Part shown: piece by piece, positions 37,251 through 45,277 of the stretch | Layout of the letters: the number at the start of each line of letters is the position of its first letter | Numbering within the stretch: the stretch's first letter is position 1 | NCBI GenBank assembly: GCA_002385735.1 | Contig: DGEB01000015.1 | Coordinates: forward strand, 23,764 to 87,763 | Source: Peptococcaceae bacterium UBA3937 | GTDB lineage: Bacteria > Bacillota > Peptococcia > DRI-13 > DTU073 | Direction of reading: 5' to 3' | DNA length: 64,000 nt | Program-made: the position numbers and the translations under genes | The notes under the pieces: model-generated | What the model saw: the letters and a program-made list of their open reading frames with translations, nothing else | Told to the model about the DNA's origin: nothing | Databases searched by the model: none

Positions 37251-39902
37251 ATGGGAAAGGTAAAGTATGTTTACTTGTTCAATGAAGGACGGGCGGACAT
37301 GAAAAACCTGCTGGGCGGCAAAGGGGCTAACCTTGCGGAAATGAGAAGTATTGGTCTGCCGGTGCCTCCTGGATTGACGATTACCACGGAAGCCTGTAAA
37401 GAATATTACAAGTTAGGGCAGAAGTTCCCCGACGGCATGGAAGAAGACATGTGGGCCAAATTAAAAGAGGTGGAAAAAGAGACCGGAAGAAAATTTGGCG
37501 ATGCCGACAATCCGTTGCTGGTTTCCGTTCGCTCGGGCGCTCCTGTTTCCATGCCTGGGATGATGGATACAATTCTCAATCTTGGCTTGAACGAACAAAC
37601 CGTTCAAGGGATGATTAAACAGACCAGCAACGAGCGTTTTGTACTGGATTGCTTCAGACGGTTTATTCAAATGTTCGCTAATGTGGTAATGGAAGTGGAG
37701 CATAAAAACTTTGAAGCGGCGTTGGAGAAGGTGAAAGAAGAGTACGGGGTAGAGGTAGACAAAGACTTATCACCGGAAGCGCTGAGAAAGGTGATCCAGG
37801 CCTATAAAGAGATCGTCAAGAAAGAGACCGGCCGTGAGTTCCCAACCGATCCGAAAGAACAATTAATCATGGCCGTAAAGGCAGTTTTCAGTTCATGGTA
37901 CAATCCGAGAGCGATCGTATACCGGAAAATCAACAAGATTTCCGATGACCTGGGCACTGCCGTTAATGTCCAGTCGATGGTTTTCGGTAATGTGGGCGAT
38001 GATTCCGGAACCGGGGTGGCCTTTACCCGCAATCCTTCGACCGGGGAAAAGAAAATCTACGGCGAATATTTAATGAATGCCCAAGGGGAAGACGTTGTGG
38101 CCGGAATTCGTACACCTAATCCCATTTCGGCTTTGCAGAAGGATGCACCGGAAATATATGCACAGTTTGAGAAGATTTGTAAGACCTTGGAAAACCACTA
38201 CCGGGATATGCAGGATATCGAGTTTACCATTGAACGCGGTAAATTATATATGCTGCAGACCAGAACCGGAAAGAGAACGGCCCATGCAGCGGTCAAGATT
38301 GCCGTTGATTTACAGAAAGAAGGATTGATTACGAAAGAGGAAGCGGTGTTACGGGTAGATCCTTCTTCCCTGAATCAATTATTACATAGAAGAATTGATC
38401 CCAGTTCCAAGGCTGAAGTGATTGCCAAAGGTTTGCCTGCTTCTCCTGGTGCGGCTAGTGGTGCCGTTGTTTTGAATGCGGATAAAGCTGAAGAACTCGG
38501 AAAAAATGGAGAAAAAGTAATCTTAGTGAGCACGGAAACAACACCTGATGATATTCATGGTATCGTGGCGGCACAAGGTATTTTAACCAGCCGTGGCGGG
38601 ATGACCAGCCATGCTGCGGTTGTGGCGCGCGGGATGGGTAAATGTTGTGTTTGTGGCTGTGAAGCCTTGAAGATTGATGAACAAGCCGGTGTAATTAGGG
38701 TTAAAGATCTGGTCATTAAGGAAGGCGACATTATCTCACTGGATGGTAGTACCGGCAGTGTAATGTTAGGTGAAGTAAAAATGATCGATCCGGAATTAAG
38801 CGGTGAGTTCCAGATTCTTTTAGAGTGGGCGGATCAATTCAGAAAGCTGGGTGTGCGTACTAATGCCGATACTCCTAATGATGTGAAAAAGGCCCGGGGT
38901 TTTGGAGCCGAAGGAATTGGGCTCTGCCGCACCGAGCATATGTTTATGGCGCCCGACCGGATTCCGATTGTGCAGGAAATGATTATGGCGGATACAGCCG
39001 AGGAAAGGGAAGCGGCTTTAGCTAAACTGATGCCTATGCAGGAAGAGGATTTCTACGGTATCTTAAAAGCAATGGACGGATTCCCGGTTACCATTCGTTT
39101 GCTGGATCCTCCCTTACATGAATTCCTGCCTAATGCGGAAGAGCTGGCGATTGAGCTTGCTGAATTAAGGCTTAAGGGCGGCAACAAGAAGGAAATCGAG
39201 AAAAAAGAATTTCTCCTGGCCAAAGCAAGATCCCTGCATGAATTTAACCCGATGCTCGGCCACAGAGGCTGCCGTTTAGGGGTCAGTTATCCTGAAATCT
39301 ACCGGATGCAGGTAAGAGCTATTTTCCAGGCGGCGGTCCGTTTGGTGAAGGAAGGCTATAAGGTAATTCCGGAAGTAGAAATTCCGCTCGTTATTCATCC
39401 CAATGAGCTGTCCCTCTTGAAGGAAGAAGCTGTGCAGATCGCGGAAGAAATTATAAATAAAGCAGGGGTGAAATTTGAGTATTACGTAGGCACCATGATT
39501 GAATTACCGCGGGCCTGCCTGGTAGCAGATGAACTGGCTGAGCACGCCGACTTCTTCTCCTTTGGAACCAACGACCTTACCCAGACGACCTTTGGGTTCA
39601 GCCGTGACGACGCGGAAGGCAAATTTATGCATGACTATCTCGATAAGAAAATCCTCAAGGAAGATCCCTTCATGGTCATCGACCGTGACGGCGTCGGCGA
39701 GCTTATGAAGTTAGCGGTGAAGAAAGGCCGCGAGAAGAAGCCGAATCTCCTCATCGGCATCTGCGGCGAGCATGGCGGCGATCCGAACTCCGTAGAGTTC
39801 TGCCACCTGGTCGGTTTGGACTTTGTCAGTTGCTCACCCTTTAGAGTGCCGATTGCCAGACTAGCGGCCGCCCAGGCGCAGATCAGCTATCCGCGCAAAT
39901 AA
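37251..39902 (+). CDS. ppdK: Pyruvate, phosphate dikinase
   Basis: An 883-residue PPDK that interconverts pyruvate, ATP and phosphate with PEP, AMP and PPi. Domains in order are the ATP-grasp nucleotide domain (about 1-340), the phosphohistidine domain with GGMTSHAAVVARGMGKCCVCG, and the TIM-barrel PEP domain with LCRTEHMF, MLGHRGCRLG and GTNDLTQTTFGFSRDD. The GTG/ATG choice is clear: ATG at 37251 after ATCGAGGTG. In anaerobes it serves glycolysis or gluconeogenesis depending on PPi. The adjacent CcpN-like gene is a natural regulator candidate. A PPDK regulatory kinase gene is not in this window. Confidence 0.98.
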   Translation: MGKVKYVYLFNEGRADMKNLLGGKGANLAEMRSIGLPVPPGLTITTEACKEYYKLGQKFPDGMEEDMWAKLKEVEKETGRKFGDADNPLLVSVRSGAPVSMPGMMDTILNLGLNEQTVQGMIKQTSNERFVLDCFRRFIQMFANVVMEVEHKNFEAALEKVKEEYGVEVDKDLSPEALRKVIQAYKEIVKKETGREFPTDPKEQLIMAVKAVFSSWYNPRAIVYRKINKISDDLGTAVNVQSMVFGNVGDDSGTGVAFTRNPSTGEKKIYGEYLMNAQGEDVVAGIRTPNPISALQKDAPEIYAQFEKICKTLENHYRDMQDIEFTIERGKLYMLQTRTGKRTAHAAVKIAVDLQKEGLITKEEAVLRVDPSSLNQLLHRRIDPSSKAEVIAKGLPASPGAASGAVVLNADKAEELGKNGEKVILVSTETTPDDIHGIVAAQGILTSRGGMTSHAAVVARGMGKCCVCGCEALKIDEQAGVIRVKDLVIKEGDIISLDGSTGSVMLGEVKMIDPELSGEFQILLEWADQFRKLGVRTNADTPNDVKKARGFGAEGIGLCRTEHMFMAPDRIPIVQEMIMADTAEEREAALAKLMPMQEEDFYGILKAMDGFPVTIRLLDPPLHEFLPNAEELAIELAELRLKGGNKKEIEKKEFLLAKARSLHEFNPMLGHRGCRLGVSYPEIYRMQVRAIFQAAVRLVKEGYKVIPEVEIPLVIHPNELSLLKEEAVQIAEEIINKAGVKFEYYVGTMIELPRACLVADELAEHADFFSFGTNDLTQTTFGFSRDDAEGKFMHDYLDKKILKEDPFMVIDRDGVGELMKLAVKKGREKKPNLLIGICGEHGGDPNSVEFCHLVGLDFVSCSPFRVPIARLAAAQAQISYPRK

Positions 39903-39967
39903 ACAGGGCCAATACAGCTCAGAAAGACTTCTACCAAGGACATGAGCGATTAAGGGAAAATAAGACA

Positions 39968-40007
39968 GGGTATTATCTCTTCAATGAAGAGATAATACCC
40001 TTTTTTT
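39968..40007 (+). terminator. Terminator of ppdK
   Basis: GGGTATTATCTCTTC (39968-39982) pairs perfectly with GAAGAGATAATACCC (39986-40000) around a three-base loop, followed by seven T residues. Confidence 0.95.
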
Positions 40008-40250
40008 ATCAGTGCCGGCATTCGTTTTTTATAAAACCCTGTTATCAGGAGCTTCCGTGGTTGATGTGTCCCTGCCTGGCCTTACTGATTGCTCTGCCCT
40101 GTGGGCTTGGAACACACAAATTAATCCAGGCGACTATCTTATAATTATGGCTTTTTAAATGTACTTACAATGATATTAATGCCAAGATGAGAAATTTATG
40201 TTACAACACCGCATTTCCATAGCTCACCTTAGCTCAACGGCGAATATTTT
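40008..40250. other. Gene-free stretch, possibly a structured RNA
   Basis: No coding frame is convincing here. Complementary segments GCCTGG (40074-40079) and CCAGGC (40126-40131), and GGTTGATGTGTCC with GGAACACACAAATTAATCC, could fold the region 40055-40130 into a rod. A TATAAT at 40140-40145 without a good -35 lies next to it, and a strong terminator follows at 40252. A small RNA ending at that terminator is possible, but no family is recognised. Confidence 0.25.
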
Positions 40251-40251
40251 T

Positions 40252-40285
40252 GGTCTCTCATACTTTAGTATGAGAGGCTTTTTTT
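40252..40285 (+). terminator. Orphan terminator
   Basis: CTCTCATACTTTAGTATGAGAGG is a near-perfect hairpin (9-bp stem or longer) followed by CTTTTTTT. No gene ends directly before it, which suggests an unannotated short transcript upstream. Confidence 0.8.
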
Positions 40286-40355
40286 GCAATTTCATCCTTT
40301 TGGCTAATGAATTTCTTCTTATCTTTCTCTAAACTGTGTTTATGAAGGAGGCGTG

Positions 40356-40481
40356 ATGGAAATGAAGACGCTCCAAAATTGGCGTAATTGTTACGCTGTA
40401 TTATTGGCAATCAGTGTTCTCCTGATAGCATGGTATGCCGTATATTCTGGATATTTGATATGCTTGGCACCCGTGAAATAA
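40356..40481 (+). CDS. Possible 41-residue membrane peptide
   Basis: ATG at 40356 with a strong AAGGAGG five bases upstream. The peptide has one membrane segment (CYAVLLAISVLLIAWYAVYSGYLICL). No family recognised. It overlaps the next small frame by 22 bases. The good ribosome site is the main support. Confidence 0.5.
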   Translation: MEMKTLQNWRNCYAVLLAISVLLIAWYAVYSGYLICLAPVK

Positions 40482-40711
40482 AAGCTCATTATAAACGGTA
40501 TAAATATGAGATTTTGAGATTTAAAAAAAGTCATAAAGAAGTCTATGAATGGTATGACAAACGAATAATTTCACCATATTATTGGAATTACGGGTTAGTG
40601 AACACATTGTTTTTTTCCGGTGCGTTAGTGTTATTTCTGTTTATTTTTGAGAAAAGTAATATGTTTGGCATCTGTTTTGGGAGTATATTATTAATTGTTA
40701 CACCAATGTGA
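40460..40711 (+). CDS. Possible 83-residue membrane protein
   Basis: The frame from ATG 40460 encodes a basic N-terminus (TREIKAHYKRYKYEILRFKKSHKEVYEWYDKR) and two membrane segments (about 37-58 and 63-80). No ribosome site is clear, so it may be translationally coupled to the overlapping 41-residue frame or be the intact part of a decayed gene. An in-frame extension to 40388 looks unnatural. No family recognised. Confidence 0.45.
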   Translation: MLGTREIKAHYKRYKYEILRFKKSHKEVYEWYDKRIISPYYWNYGLVNTLFFSGALVLFLFIFEKSNMFGICFGSILLIVTPM

Positions 40712-40810
40712 CATTGGTTTGCGGTTAGATAAGAGTATATAATAAAAGAGATACATTGTGATTCCTATCAACATATATGCAAATAATTGAAAACAAAGGA
40801 GAAATAGACG

Positions 40811-41269
40811 ATGCAAGAGAATAAGACTAGCTGTGCTGCGGACCGTGCGATGGAACTTTTCAACAATGGATACAATTGCTCGCAAGCGGTAATAGGTGCC
40901 TTTTGTGATGAAATCGGGATGGATTTTGACACGGCGATGAAGCTTTCTTCTTCTTTTGGCGCGGGGATGGGAAGGCTGCGTGAGGTCTGCGGAGCGGTTA
41001 CGGGGATGTTTATGGTTGCCGGTTTGCTTTACGGGTTTTCTGATCCCTCCAATAAAGAAAAAAGGATCGAGCATTATAAATTGATTCAATCCCTTGCCCA
41101 GCAATTTAAAGAAGCAAACGGTTCGATTATCTGTAAAGAATTAACCGGCTTGAGCACAGATACGAACAGGCTTATCCCAGAGGAAAGAAAAGGAGAGTAC
41201 GCTAAAAAACCTTCTTGTGTGGAGATGGTCGGGCAAGCGGCCGCAATGCTGGAGCAACTAAGAAAGTAA
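40811..41269 (+). CDS. C_GCAxxG_C_C family protein
   Basis: A 152-residue protein with the family's cysteine pattern: NCSQAVIGAFCDEIG, then SSSFGAGMGRLREVCGAVTGMFMVAG, and later ICKELTG and SCVEMV. The GxGMG-x4-CGAxxG block is the signature. Such proteins are common in anaerobes and are thought to be redox-active or metal-binding, but the activity is unproven. The ATG follows AAAGGAGAAATAG. Rubrerythrin lies downstream, which fits an oxidative-stress theme. Confidence 0.9.
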   Translation: MQENKTSCAADRAMELFNNGYNCSQAVIGAFCDEIGMDFDTAMKLSSSFGAGMGRLREVCGAVTGMFMVAGLLYGFSDPSNKEKRIEHYKLIQSLAQQFKEANGSIICKELTGLSTDTNRLIPEERKGEYAKKPSCVEMVGQAAAMLEQLRK

Positions 41270-41277
41270 TATATGTC

Positions 41278-41335
41278 TTGACAAAAGAGCAGGGCTGAGA
41301 TAAGTTAAAACCGACCGACCGGTTTCTCGGAAGAA
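41278..41335 (+). promoter_or_regulatory. Rubrerythrin promoter region with ACCG repeats
   Basis: TTGACA (41278-41283) with TAAGTT at 17 bp (41301-41306). Immediately downstream is AACCGACCGACCGGTT (from 41310), a run of three ACCG units closing in an inverted CGGTT, a candidate operator. The regulator is not known. Confidence 0.45.
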
Positions 41336-41407
41336 GCTGGATGAACCGAAATGAAACAATTTTAAAATAAGAGAAATAAAACAAATAGAAAAGGGGAGAT
41401 GATAGGA

Positions 41408-41941
41408 ATGAAATTTAAAGGCACAAAGACAGAAAAAAATCTCTGGGAAGCTTTCGCGGGAGAATCACAGGCGAGGAATAAATATACATATTTTGCTTCC
41501 GCTGCCAAGAAAGAAGGTTATGAGCAAATCGCCGCTATTTTTGAAGCGACTGCAAACAACGAAAAGGAACATGCCAAACTGTGGTTTAAAGCTTTAGAAG
41601 AGCTTGGTGGCACTGCCCAAAATCTTCTCCATGCCGCGGAAGGTGAAAATTACGAATGGACTGATATGTACGCTCGTTTTGCCAAGGAGGCAGAGGAAGA
41701 AGGATTCATCGATCTGGCCGAACAATTCCGCAAAGTTGCGGAGATCGAGAAGGCTCACGAGGCAAGATTCCGTAAACTACTTCGTAATGTCGAGACGAAG
41801 ACAGTGTTTGAAAAAACAGAAGATACGGTGTGGGAATGCCGGAATTGCGGTCACATTGTAATCGGGAAAAAGGCACCTGAGGTTTGTCCCGTTTGCAACC
41901 ACCCCCAAAGCTTTTTCGAAGTGAGAAAAGAAAATTATTAA
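41408..41941 (+). CDS. rbr: Rubrerythrin
   Basis: A 177-residue non-heme diiron peroxidase of anaerobes. The four-helix ferritin-like domain carries the iron ligands in [22 protein letters not shown] and EKAHEARF. The C-terminal rubredoxin-like domain has CRNCG and CPVCNHP. It reduces H2O2 in the cytosol with electrons from rubredoxin or NADH-linked partners. The ATG at 41408 is preferred; 41399 lies too close to the GGGGAG site. A terminator follows. Confidence 0.96.
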   Translation: MKFKGTKTEKNLWEAFAGESQARNKYTYFASAAKKEGYEQIAAIFEATANNEKEHAKLWFKALEELGGTAQNLLHAAEGENYEWTDMYARFAKEAEEEGFIDLAEQFRKVAEIEKAHEARFRKLLRNVETKTVFEKTEDTVWECRNCGHIVIGKKAPEVCPVCNHPQSFFEVRKENY

Positions 41942-41949
41942 TCGAACTG

Positions 41950-41984
41950 AACCTCCCTCATCTTTAAGTGGGGGAGGTTTATTA
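41950..41984 (+). terminator. Terminator of rubrerythrin
   Basis: AACCTCCC (41950-41957) pairs with GGGAGGTT (41972-41979), then TTATTATT. Confidence 0.75.
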
Positions 41985-42013
41985 TTGACTTATCAGTTTA
42001 CTTAGCGTATAAT
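41985..42013 (+). promoter_or_regulatory. Promoter of the toxin-antitoxin pair
   Basis: TTGACT (41985-41990) and TATAAT (42008-42013) are separated by 17 bp, 38 bp before the antitoxin start. AGTATGAAATTCTGAAA just downstream could be an AbrB-type binding site. Confidence 0.7.
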
Positions 42014-42051
42014 AAAATCAGAAAGTATGAAATTCTGAAAAGGTGATTTGT

Positions 42052-42324
42052 ATGCTGGTTGAAATACGAGGGAGATCACAGATTACTATTCCTTCTGAAA
42101 TAGTTAAAAAACTTGGCATTAAAGAAGGCGATCAATTTGAAGTAATAGAAAAAGATGGTGGTATATTTTTATGTCCTGTAGTTGTTTACCCTAAGAATGA
42201 AATGATCCGTATCGCTAAACTTATTAAAGAAACGGAAGCTGAGTATAAGAGTGGTGAAATGAAAGCTTATGACGACATAGACAAGATATTTATGGATATG
42301 GGGATTAATTTAGATGAAGTTTAA
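42052..42324 (+). CDS. AbrB/MazE-type antitoxin
   Basis: A 90-residue protein with an N-terminal swapped-hairpin AbrB domain (LVEIRGRSQITIPSEIVKKLGIKEGDQFEVIEKDGGIFLCPV) and a C-terminal tail that should wrap the toxin. It would neutralise the downstream RelE-like toxin and repress its own promoter. ATG at 42052 with AAAAGGTGAT upstream. It overlaps the toxin by 11 bp. Confidence 0.9.
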   Translation: MLVEIRGRSQITIPSEIVKKLGIKEGDQFEVIEKDGGIFLCPVVVYPKNEMIRIAKLIKETEAEYKSGEMKAYDDIDKIFMDMGINLDEV

Positions 42325-42577
42325 AATCATTTTCACTAAAACCTTTGAAAAGAATTTAAAAAGACTTACAATTACTGAACAGAAGCAGGTAGCAGAACAG
42401 CTGAAAATACTTCAAATTAACCCATACCATCCATCTTTGCGTACCAAAAAAACCAAGGGTTTTGAAGGTTTATTTGAATGTAGTGTTAACATGGATATAA
42501 GGATACCTTGGCCGTATGAAGGGTCTGATATTATTACGTTGGATATTGGACATCATTCTATTGTAGATAAATTATGA
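42314..42577 (+). CDS. RelE/ParE-type toxin
   Basis: An 87-residue toxin of the RelE/ParE superfamily (FTKTFEKNLKRL, LRTKKTKGFEGLFECSVNMDIRIPW, DIGHHSIVDKL). Members cut mRNA on the ribosome or poison gyrase; the C-terminal GHHxxVD pattern is shared with YafQ/RelE-like relatives. The GLFECSVNMDIRI segment is intact, so the toxin could be active. It overlaps its antitoxin, which supports cotranslation. Confidence 0.88.
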   Translation: MKFKIIFTKTFEKNLKRLTITEQKQVAEQLKILQINPYHPSLRTKKTKGFEGLFECSVNMDIRIPWPYEGSDIITLDIGHHSIVDKL

Positions 42578-42606
42578 GTAACAACTTTTTAGGTATGGCA
42601 TCATGG

Positions 42607-42657
42607 GCCTTATCTAATATATGTACGATAGTATATATATTAGATAAGGCATTTTTT
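42607..42657 (+). terminator. Long palindrome/terminator after the toxin gene
   Basis: GCCTTATCTAATATAT pairs with ATATATTAGATAAGGC around about ten bases, then ATTTTTT. The stem is at least 16 bp. It lies exactly where homology of the truncated downstream gene begins. Confidence 0.8.
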
Positions 42658-42670
42658 AAAATTTATTATT

Positions 42671-42976
42671 AAAAAAGCGAAGGCGGAAAAGAAGGGGCGC
42701 ACGAAAGCGGAAGTCGATGAAATCATCCGTTGGTTAACAGGATACAGCCAGGAAGAGCTGGAAGCCCAATTGGAAAAACAGGTCAACTTCGAAACCTTCT
42801 TTGCGGAAGCGCCTCAACCGAACCCGGCGCGGAGTTTAATCAAAGGAGTCGTTTGTGGGGTTCGGGTAGAGGGAATCGAAGAACCGTTAATGCGGGAGAT
42901 TCGGTATTTGGACAAGCTGATTGACGAGTTAGCCAAGGGAAAAGCGATGGATAAAATCTTGCGGAAAAATAATTAA
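42671..42976 (+). pseudogene. 5'-truncated DUF2200 family gene
   Basis: The frame carries the conserved C-terminal four fifths of DUF2200 ([31 protein letters not shown] ... [32 protein letters not shown] ... [19 protein letters not shown]). The usual N-terminus, roughly MxKHRIYxxxFASVYPHY, is missing. Instead AT-rich sequence and the palindrome after the toxin gene precede it. No good start codon with a ribosome site is present; a TTG at 42770 would give only 68 residues. Loss of the 5' end by insertion of the toxin-antitoxin segment is the simplest reading. Confidence 0.8.
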
Positions 42977-43025
42977 ATTAATATAATATGGTAAACAATT
43001 AAGATTTAGCATGGGAGGTAGAGGG

Positions 43026-44267
43026 ATGGAGGGTAATAATCCGATTGTCGAGAATCTTGCTAATCCTCATGAGTTGGAGAAAATGTACCGAAAAGATCCG
43101 GAAGCTTTTAAAAAGTCATTTTTGTCCGCCTGGGAACAAAACCAGGATTCGCCGGTCCTGGCGGTCTGGCATGAACGGTTATTTTTCCAGGAGGAAAGTA
43201 GCGGCAACGCTTCCTTCTGTTCGAGAGATTTTCTGTTCATGGGCCTTTTAGCCATTCTGGCCGGATTAAGCACCAGGATCATTTTGTATTTTACAGAACA
43301 AAGTGCCATCGCGCCGATTAATTTCGTTTTTGGGATCGCTCCTTTTTTGGCGGCCTATTTCATACACAAAAAGCTGCCCGAGAAAAAGATCCGGTACATC
43401 ATCGGAGCGGTATTTCTGGTTTCCGCACTGTATATTAATTTGTTGCCCCTCGAGCAAAAAGACAGTATCAATCTGGCTTATCTCCATCTTCCCGTTTTCT
43501 TATGGGTATTGGTCGGGCTTGCCTATACCGGTAATGAGTATGGCTTAGGCAGCGCCAGGTTGTCCTATCTCAAATTCAACGGGGAATTTGCCATCATTTA
43601 CACCAGTATGGGCATCTGCGGCATTATATTATCACTATTGACCATCTCGCTGTTTCAATATATCGGCCTGTCGATTGAAGATTTCTATTTTGCAAACGTG
43701 GTGGAATTTGGGGCGGCGGCCCTGGCGATTGTGGCGGCGTACCTTATCTTAAGGAATCTTAAACTGGCCAAAAATATTGCCCCGTATCTGGCCAAAATTT
43801 TTAGCCCGCTGGTCCTTGCCACTTTGGTCGCCTATCTGATCGCAGTTGTTTGGGTGGGCAAGAATCCCTTTTTGGATCGCAATTTTCTTCTTTCTTTCAA
43901 CATTATCCTTTTCATTGTATTGGGTGTCACGATTTATTCCATCTCGGAAAGCGGCGCGGACGAGCGCAAGACCATTTCCGATTATATAAACTGTGCCCTG
44001 ATCATGTTGTCGCTGGTCATTGATACGGTCGCTTTGTCCGCTATCCTGTTCAGGCTTACTTCTTACGGGATTACGCCGAACAGAATAGCGGTTTTGGGGG
44101 TAAACATCCTGATCTGGGCGAATTTAATCTGGATTACGCTTTCTTATCTGCGTTTTCTTCGTAATAAAAACGGAGTTTCCATCGTCCAGGATTCGGTTAC
44201 CAAGTTTTTGCCGGTCTACGGACTTTGGGCAGCTTTCGTTACCTTTGCTTTTCCGCTAATTTTTTAA
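43026..44267 (+). CDS. Polytopic membrane protein, DUF4153/DUF2157-like, unknown function
   Basis: A 413-residue protein. The cytosolic N-terminus (1 to about 65: LANPHELEKMYRKDPEAFKKSFLSA) is followed by about ten membrane helices. The stretch ESGADERKTISDYINCALIMLSLVIDTVALSAILFRLTSYGITPNRIAVLGVN resembles DUF4153 proteins. ATG at 43026 is preceded by GGGAGGTAGAGGG; ATG 43011 is five codons earlier and lacks a site. It stands alone between the truncated gene and a terminator. No function can be assigned. Confidence 0.8.
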   Translation: MEGNNPIVENLANPHELEKMYRKDPEAFKKSFLSAWEQNQDSPVLAVWHERLFFQEESSGNASFCSRDFLFMGLLAILAGLSTRIILYFTEQSAIAPINFVFGIAPFLAAYFIHKKLPEKKIRYIIGAVFLVSALYINLLPLEQKDSINLAYLHLPVFLWVLVGLAYTGNEYGLGSARLSYLKFNGEFAIIYTSMGICGIILSLLTISLFQYIGLSIEDFYFANVVEFGAAALAIVAAYLILRNLKLAKNIAPYLAKIFSPLVLATLVAYLIAVVWVGKNPFLDRNFLLSFNIILFIVLGVTIYSISESGADERKTISDYINCALIMLSLVIDTVALSAILFRLTSYGITPNRIAVLGVNILIWANLIWITLSYLRFLRNKNGVSIVQDSVTKFLPVYGLWAAFVTFAFPLIF

Positions 44268-44305
44268 GAGGATCTTAAGAGTATTTATTGAAGAGTATCT
44301 ATTGA

Positions 44306-44340
44306 AGGCAGCCACAAGCTTTTGGTAGGGCTGCCTTTTT
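44306..44340 (+). terminator. Terminator of the membrane protein gene
   Basis: AAGGCAGCC pairs with GGCTGCCTT, followed by TTTT. A second hairpin, GCCGGCCTATCGCCGGC at 44357-44374, lies just after it, with A-rich 5' and T/G-rich 3' flanks, and may serve the minus-strand gene ending at 44474. Confidence 0.75.
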
Positions 44341-44473
44341 GTTGTTTTGTCGCCGCCAATAAAAAAGCCGGCCTATCGCCGGCTTTGGGGAATCCTTTTT
44401 CATGGGTGGTGAACTAATGGTGAAATATGCTATAATGAATACTAAATAGCAGAAGAGGTATAGTAAAACAACA

Positions 44474-45142
44474 TTAGTTGGTTTCCAATTCCACATTGGT
44501 AAAATCTTTAACAAGATCTTCAATTACTTGCACCTGGATGGTTTCTTGCTCTTTTCGAAAGCGAAAGATGCCGTTGTTAAAATCGGTTCCGCTTTCTTTA
44601 AAGAAGATACCCTCATATTCAACGTTATGGGTGTAGATAAAAGTCAGCCGATAGTGGTCATCCTCTTTTACAAGATAGGCTCTTACGCCTTTATTGTAAT
44701 TATCATCGGCGTCTTTCATATAACGGGCGACCGAAACAATATGGAGATCAATGAAGGGAATTTCCCGCAACAAGGCATTGACGATGGATTCTTTGGAGAT
44801 TTGTTCCCAGCGGCTGTGGGGGGATTCGCCGATAATGATTTGTGTGATTCTCTTCTGGCGGGCCACTTCCGCAATTACTTGATAGGCGGGACGCGGTTCG
44901 TTATCGAGCAGGACAAACTCCTCGGCTCCGTTTTCTTCCGCTAAACGTCTCCATTTGGCAATATAGTCTGATTTTTCCGCATCCATTTCGTCAAGGGGTT
45001 TCGGGTCAATATGTAAAATATAGAGGGGGCAGTTGGACATTTGAGCAATCTTAATGCCACGCTTGATCAGTCGTTCACCATTTGGTCCATAATAAACACA
45101 AACGAGAATCCGTTCATCGGTGCATTTGTTCATTCCCGGCAT
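44474..45142 (-). CDS. Universal stress protein (UspA fold, KdpD-like) with extra C-terminal domain
   Basis: A 222-residue cytosolic protein. The first 140 residues form a UspA-type nucleotide-binding fold (RILVCVYYGPNGERLIKRGIKIAQMSNCPLYILHID ... QIIIGESPHSRW), closest in look to the Usp domain of KdpD. The last 75 residues (DNYNKGVRAYLVKEDDHYRLTFIYTH) form an unrecognised basic/acidic domain. The start is the ATG at 45142, preceded on the minus strand by GGAGGGAAACAG. It is divergent from mrpA, so a role in cation or pH stress is suggested by position only. Confidence 0.82.
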   Translation of the reverse strand: MPGMNKCTDERILVCVYYGPNGERLIKRGIKIAQMSNCPLYILHIDPKPLDEMDAEKSDYIAKWRRLAEENGAEEFVLLDNEPRPAYQVIAEVARQKRITQIIIGESPHSRWEQISKESIVNALLREIPFIDLHIVSVARYMKDADDNYNKGVRAYLVKEDDHYRLTFIYTHNVEYEGIFFKESGTDFNNGIFRFRKEQETIQVQVIEDLVKDFTNVELETN

Positions 45143-45277
45143 TTTCTGTTTCCCTCCGCAGGTATAGTATACTTGCACTTATGATGAATATAACTTATCT
45201 TTGCTGTTCCGTCAATATTAGCCGCTTTTTTGCTTTGGTTGGGACGTGCTTTCATCAATTGGAAAGGAGAAGGCTTG

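Noticed and set aside
40055-40131. 6S RNA
   Set aside because: Paired segments exist, but the long closing stem and central bubble with its conserved bases could not be laid out convincingly.
44528-44944. 138-residue plus-strand frame opposite the universal stress gene
   Set aside because: It is an antisense shadow of a clear Usp domain; no ribosome site.
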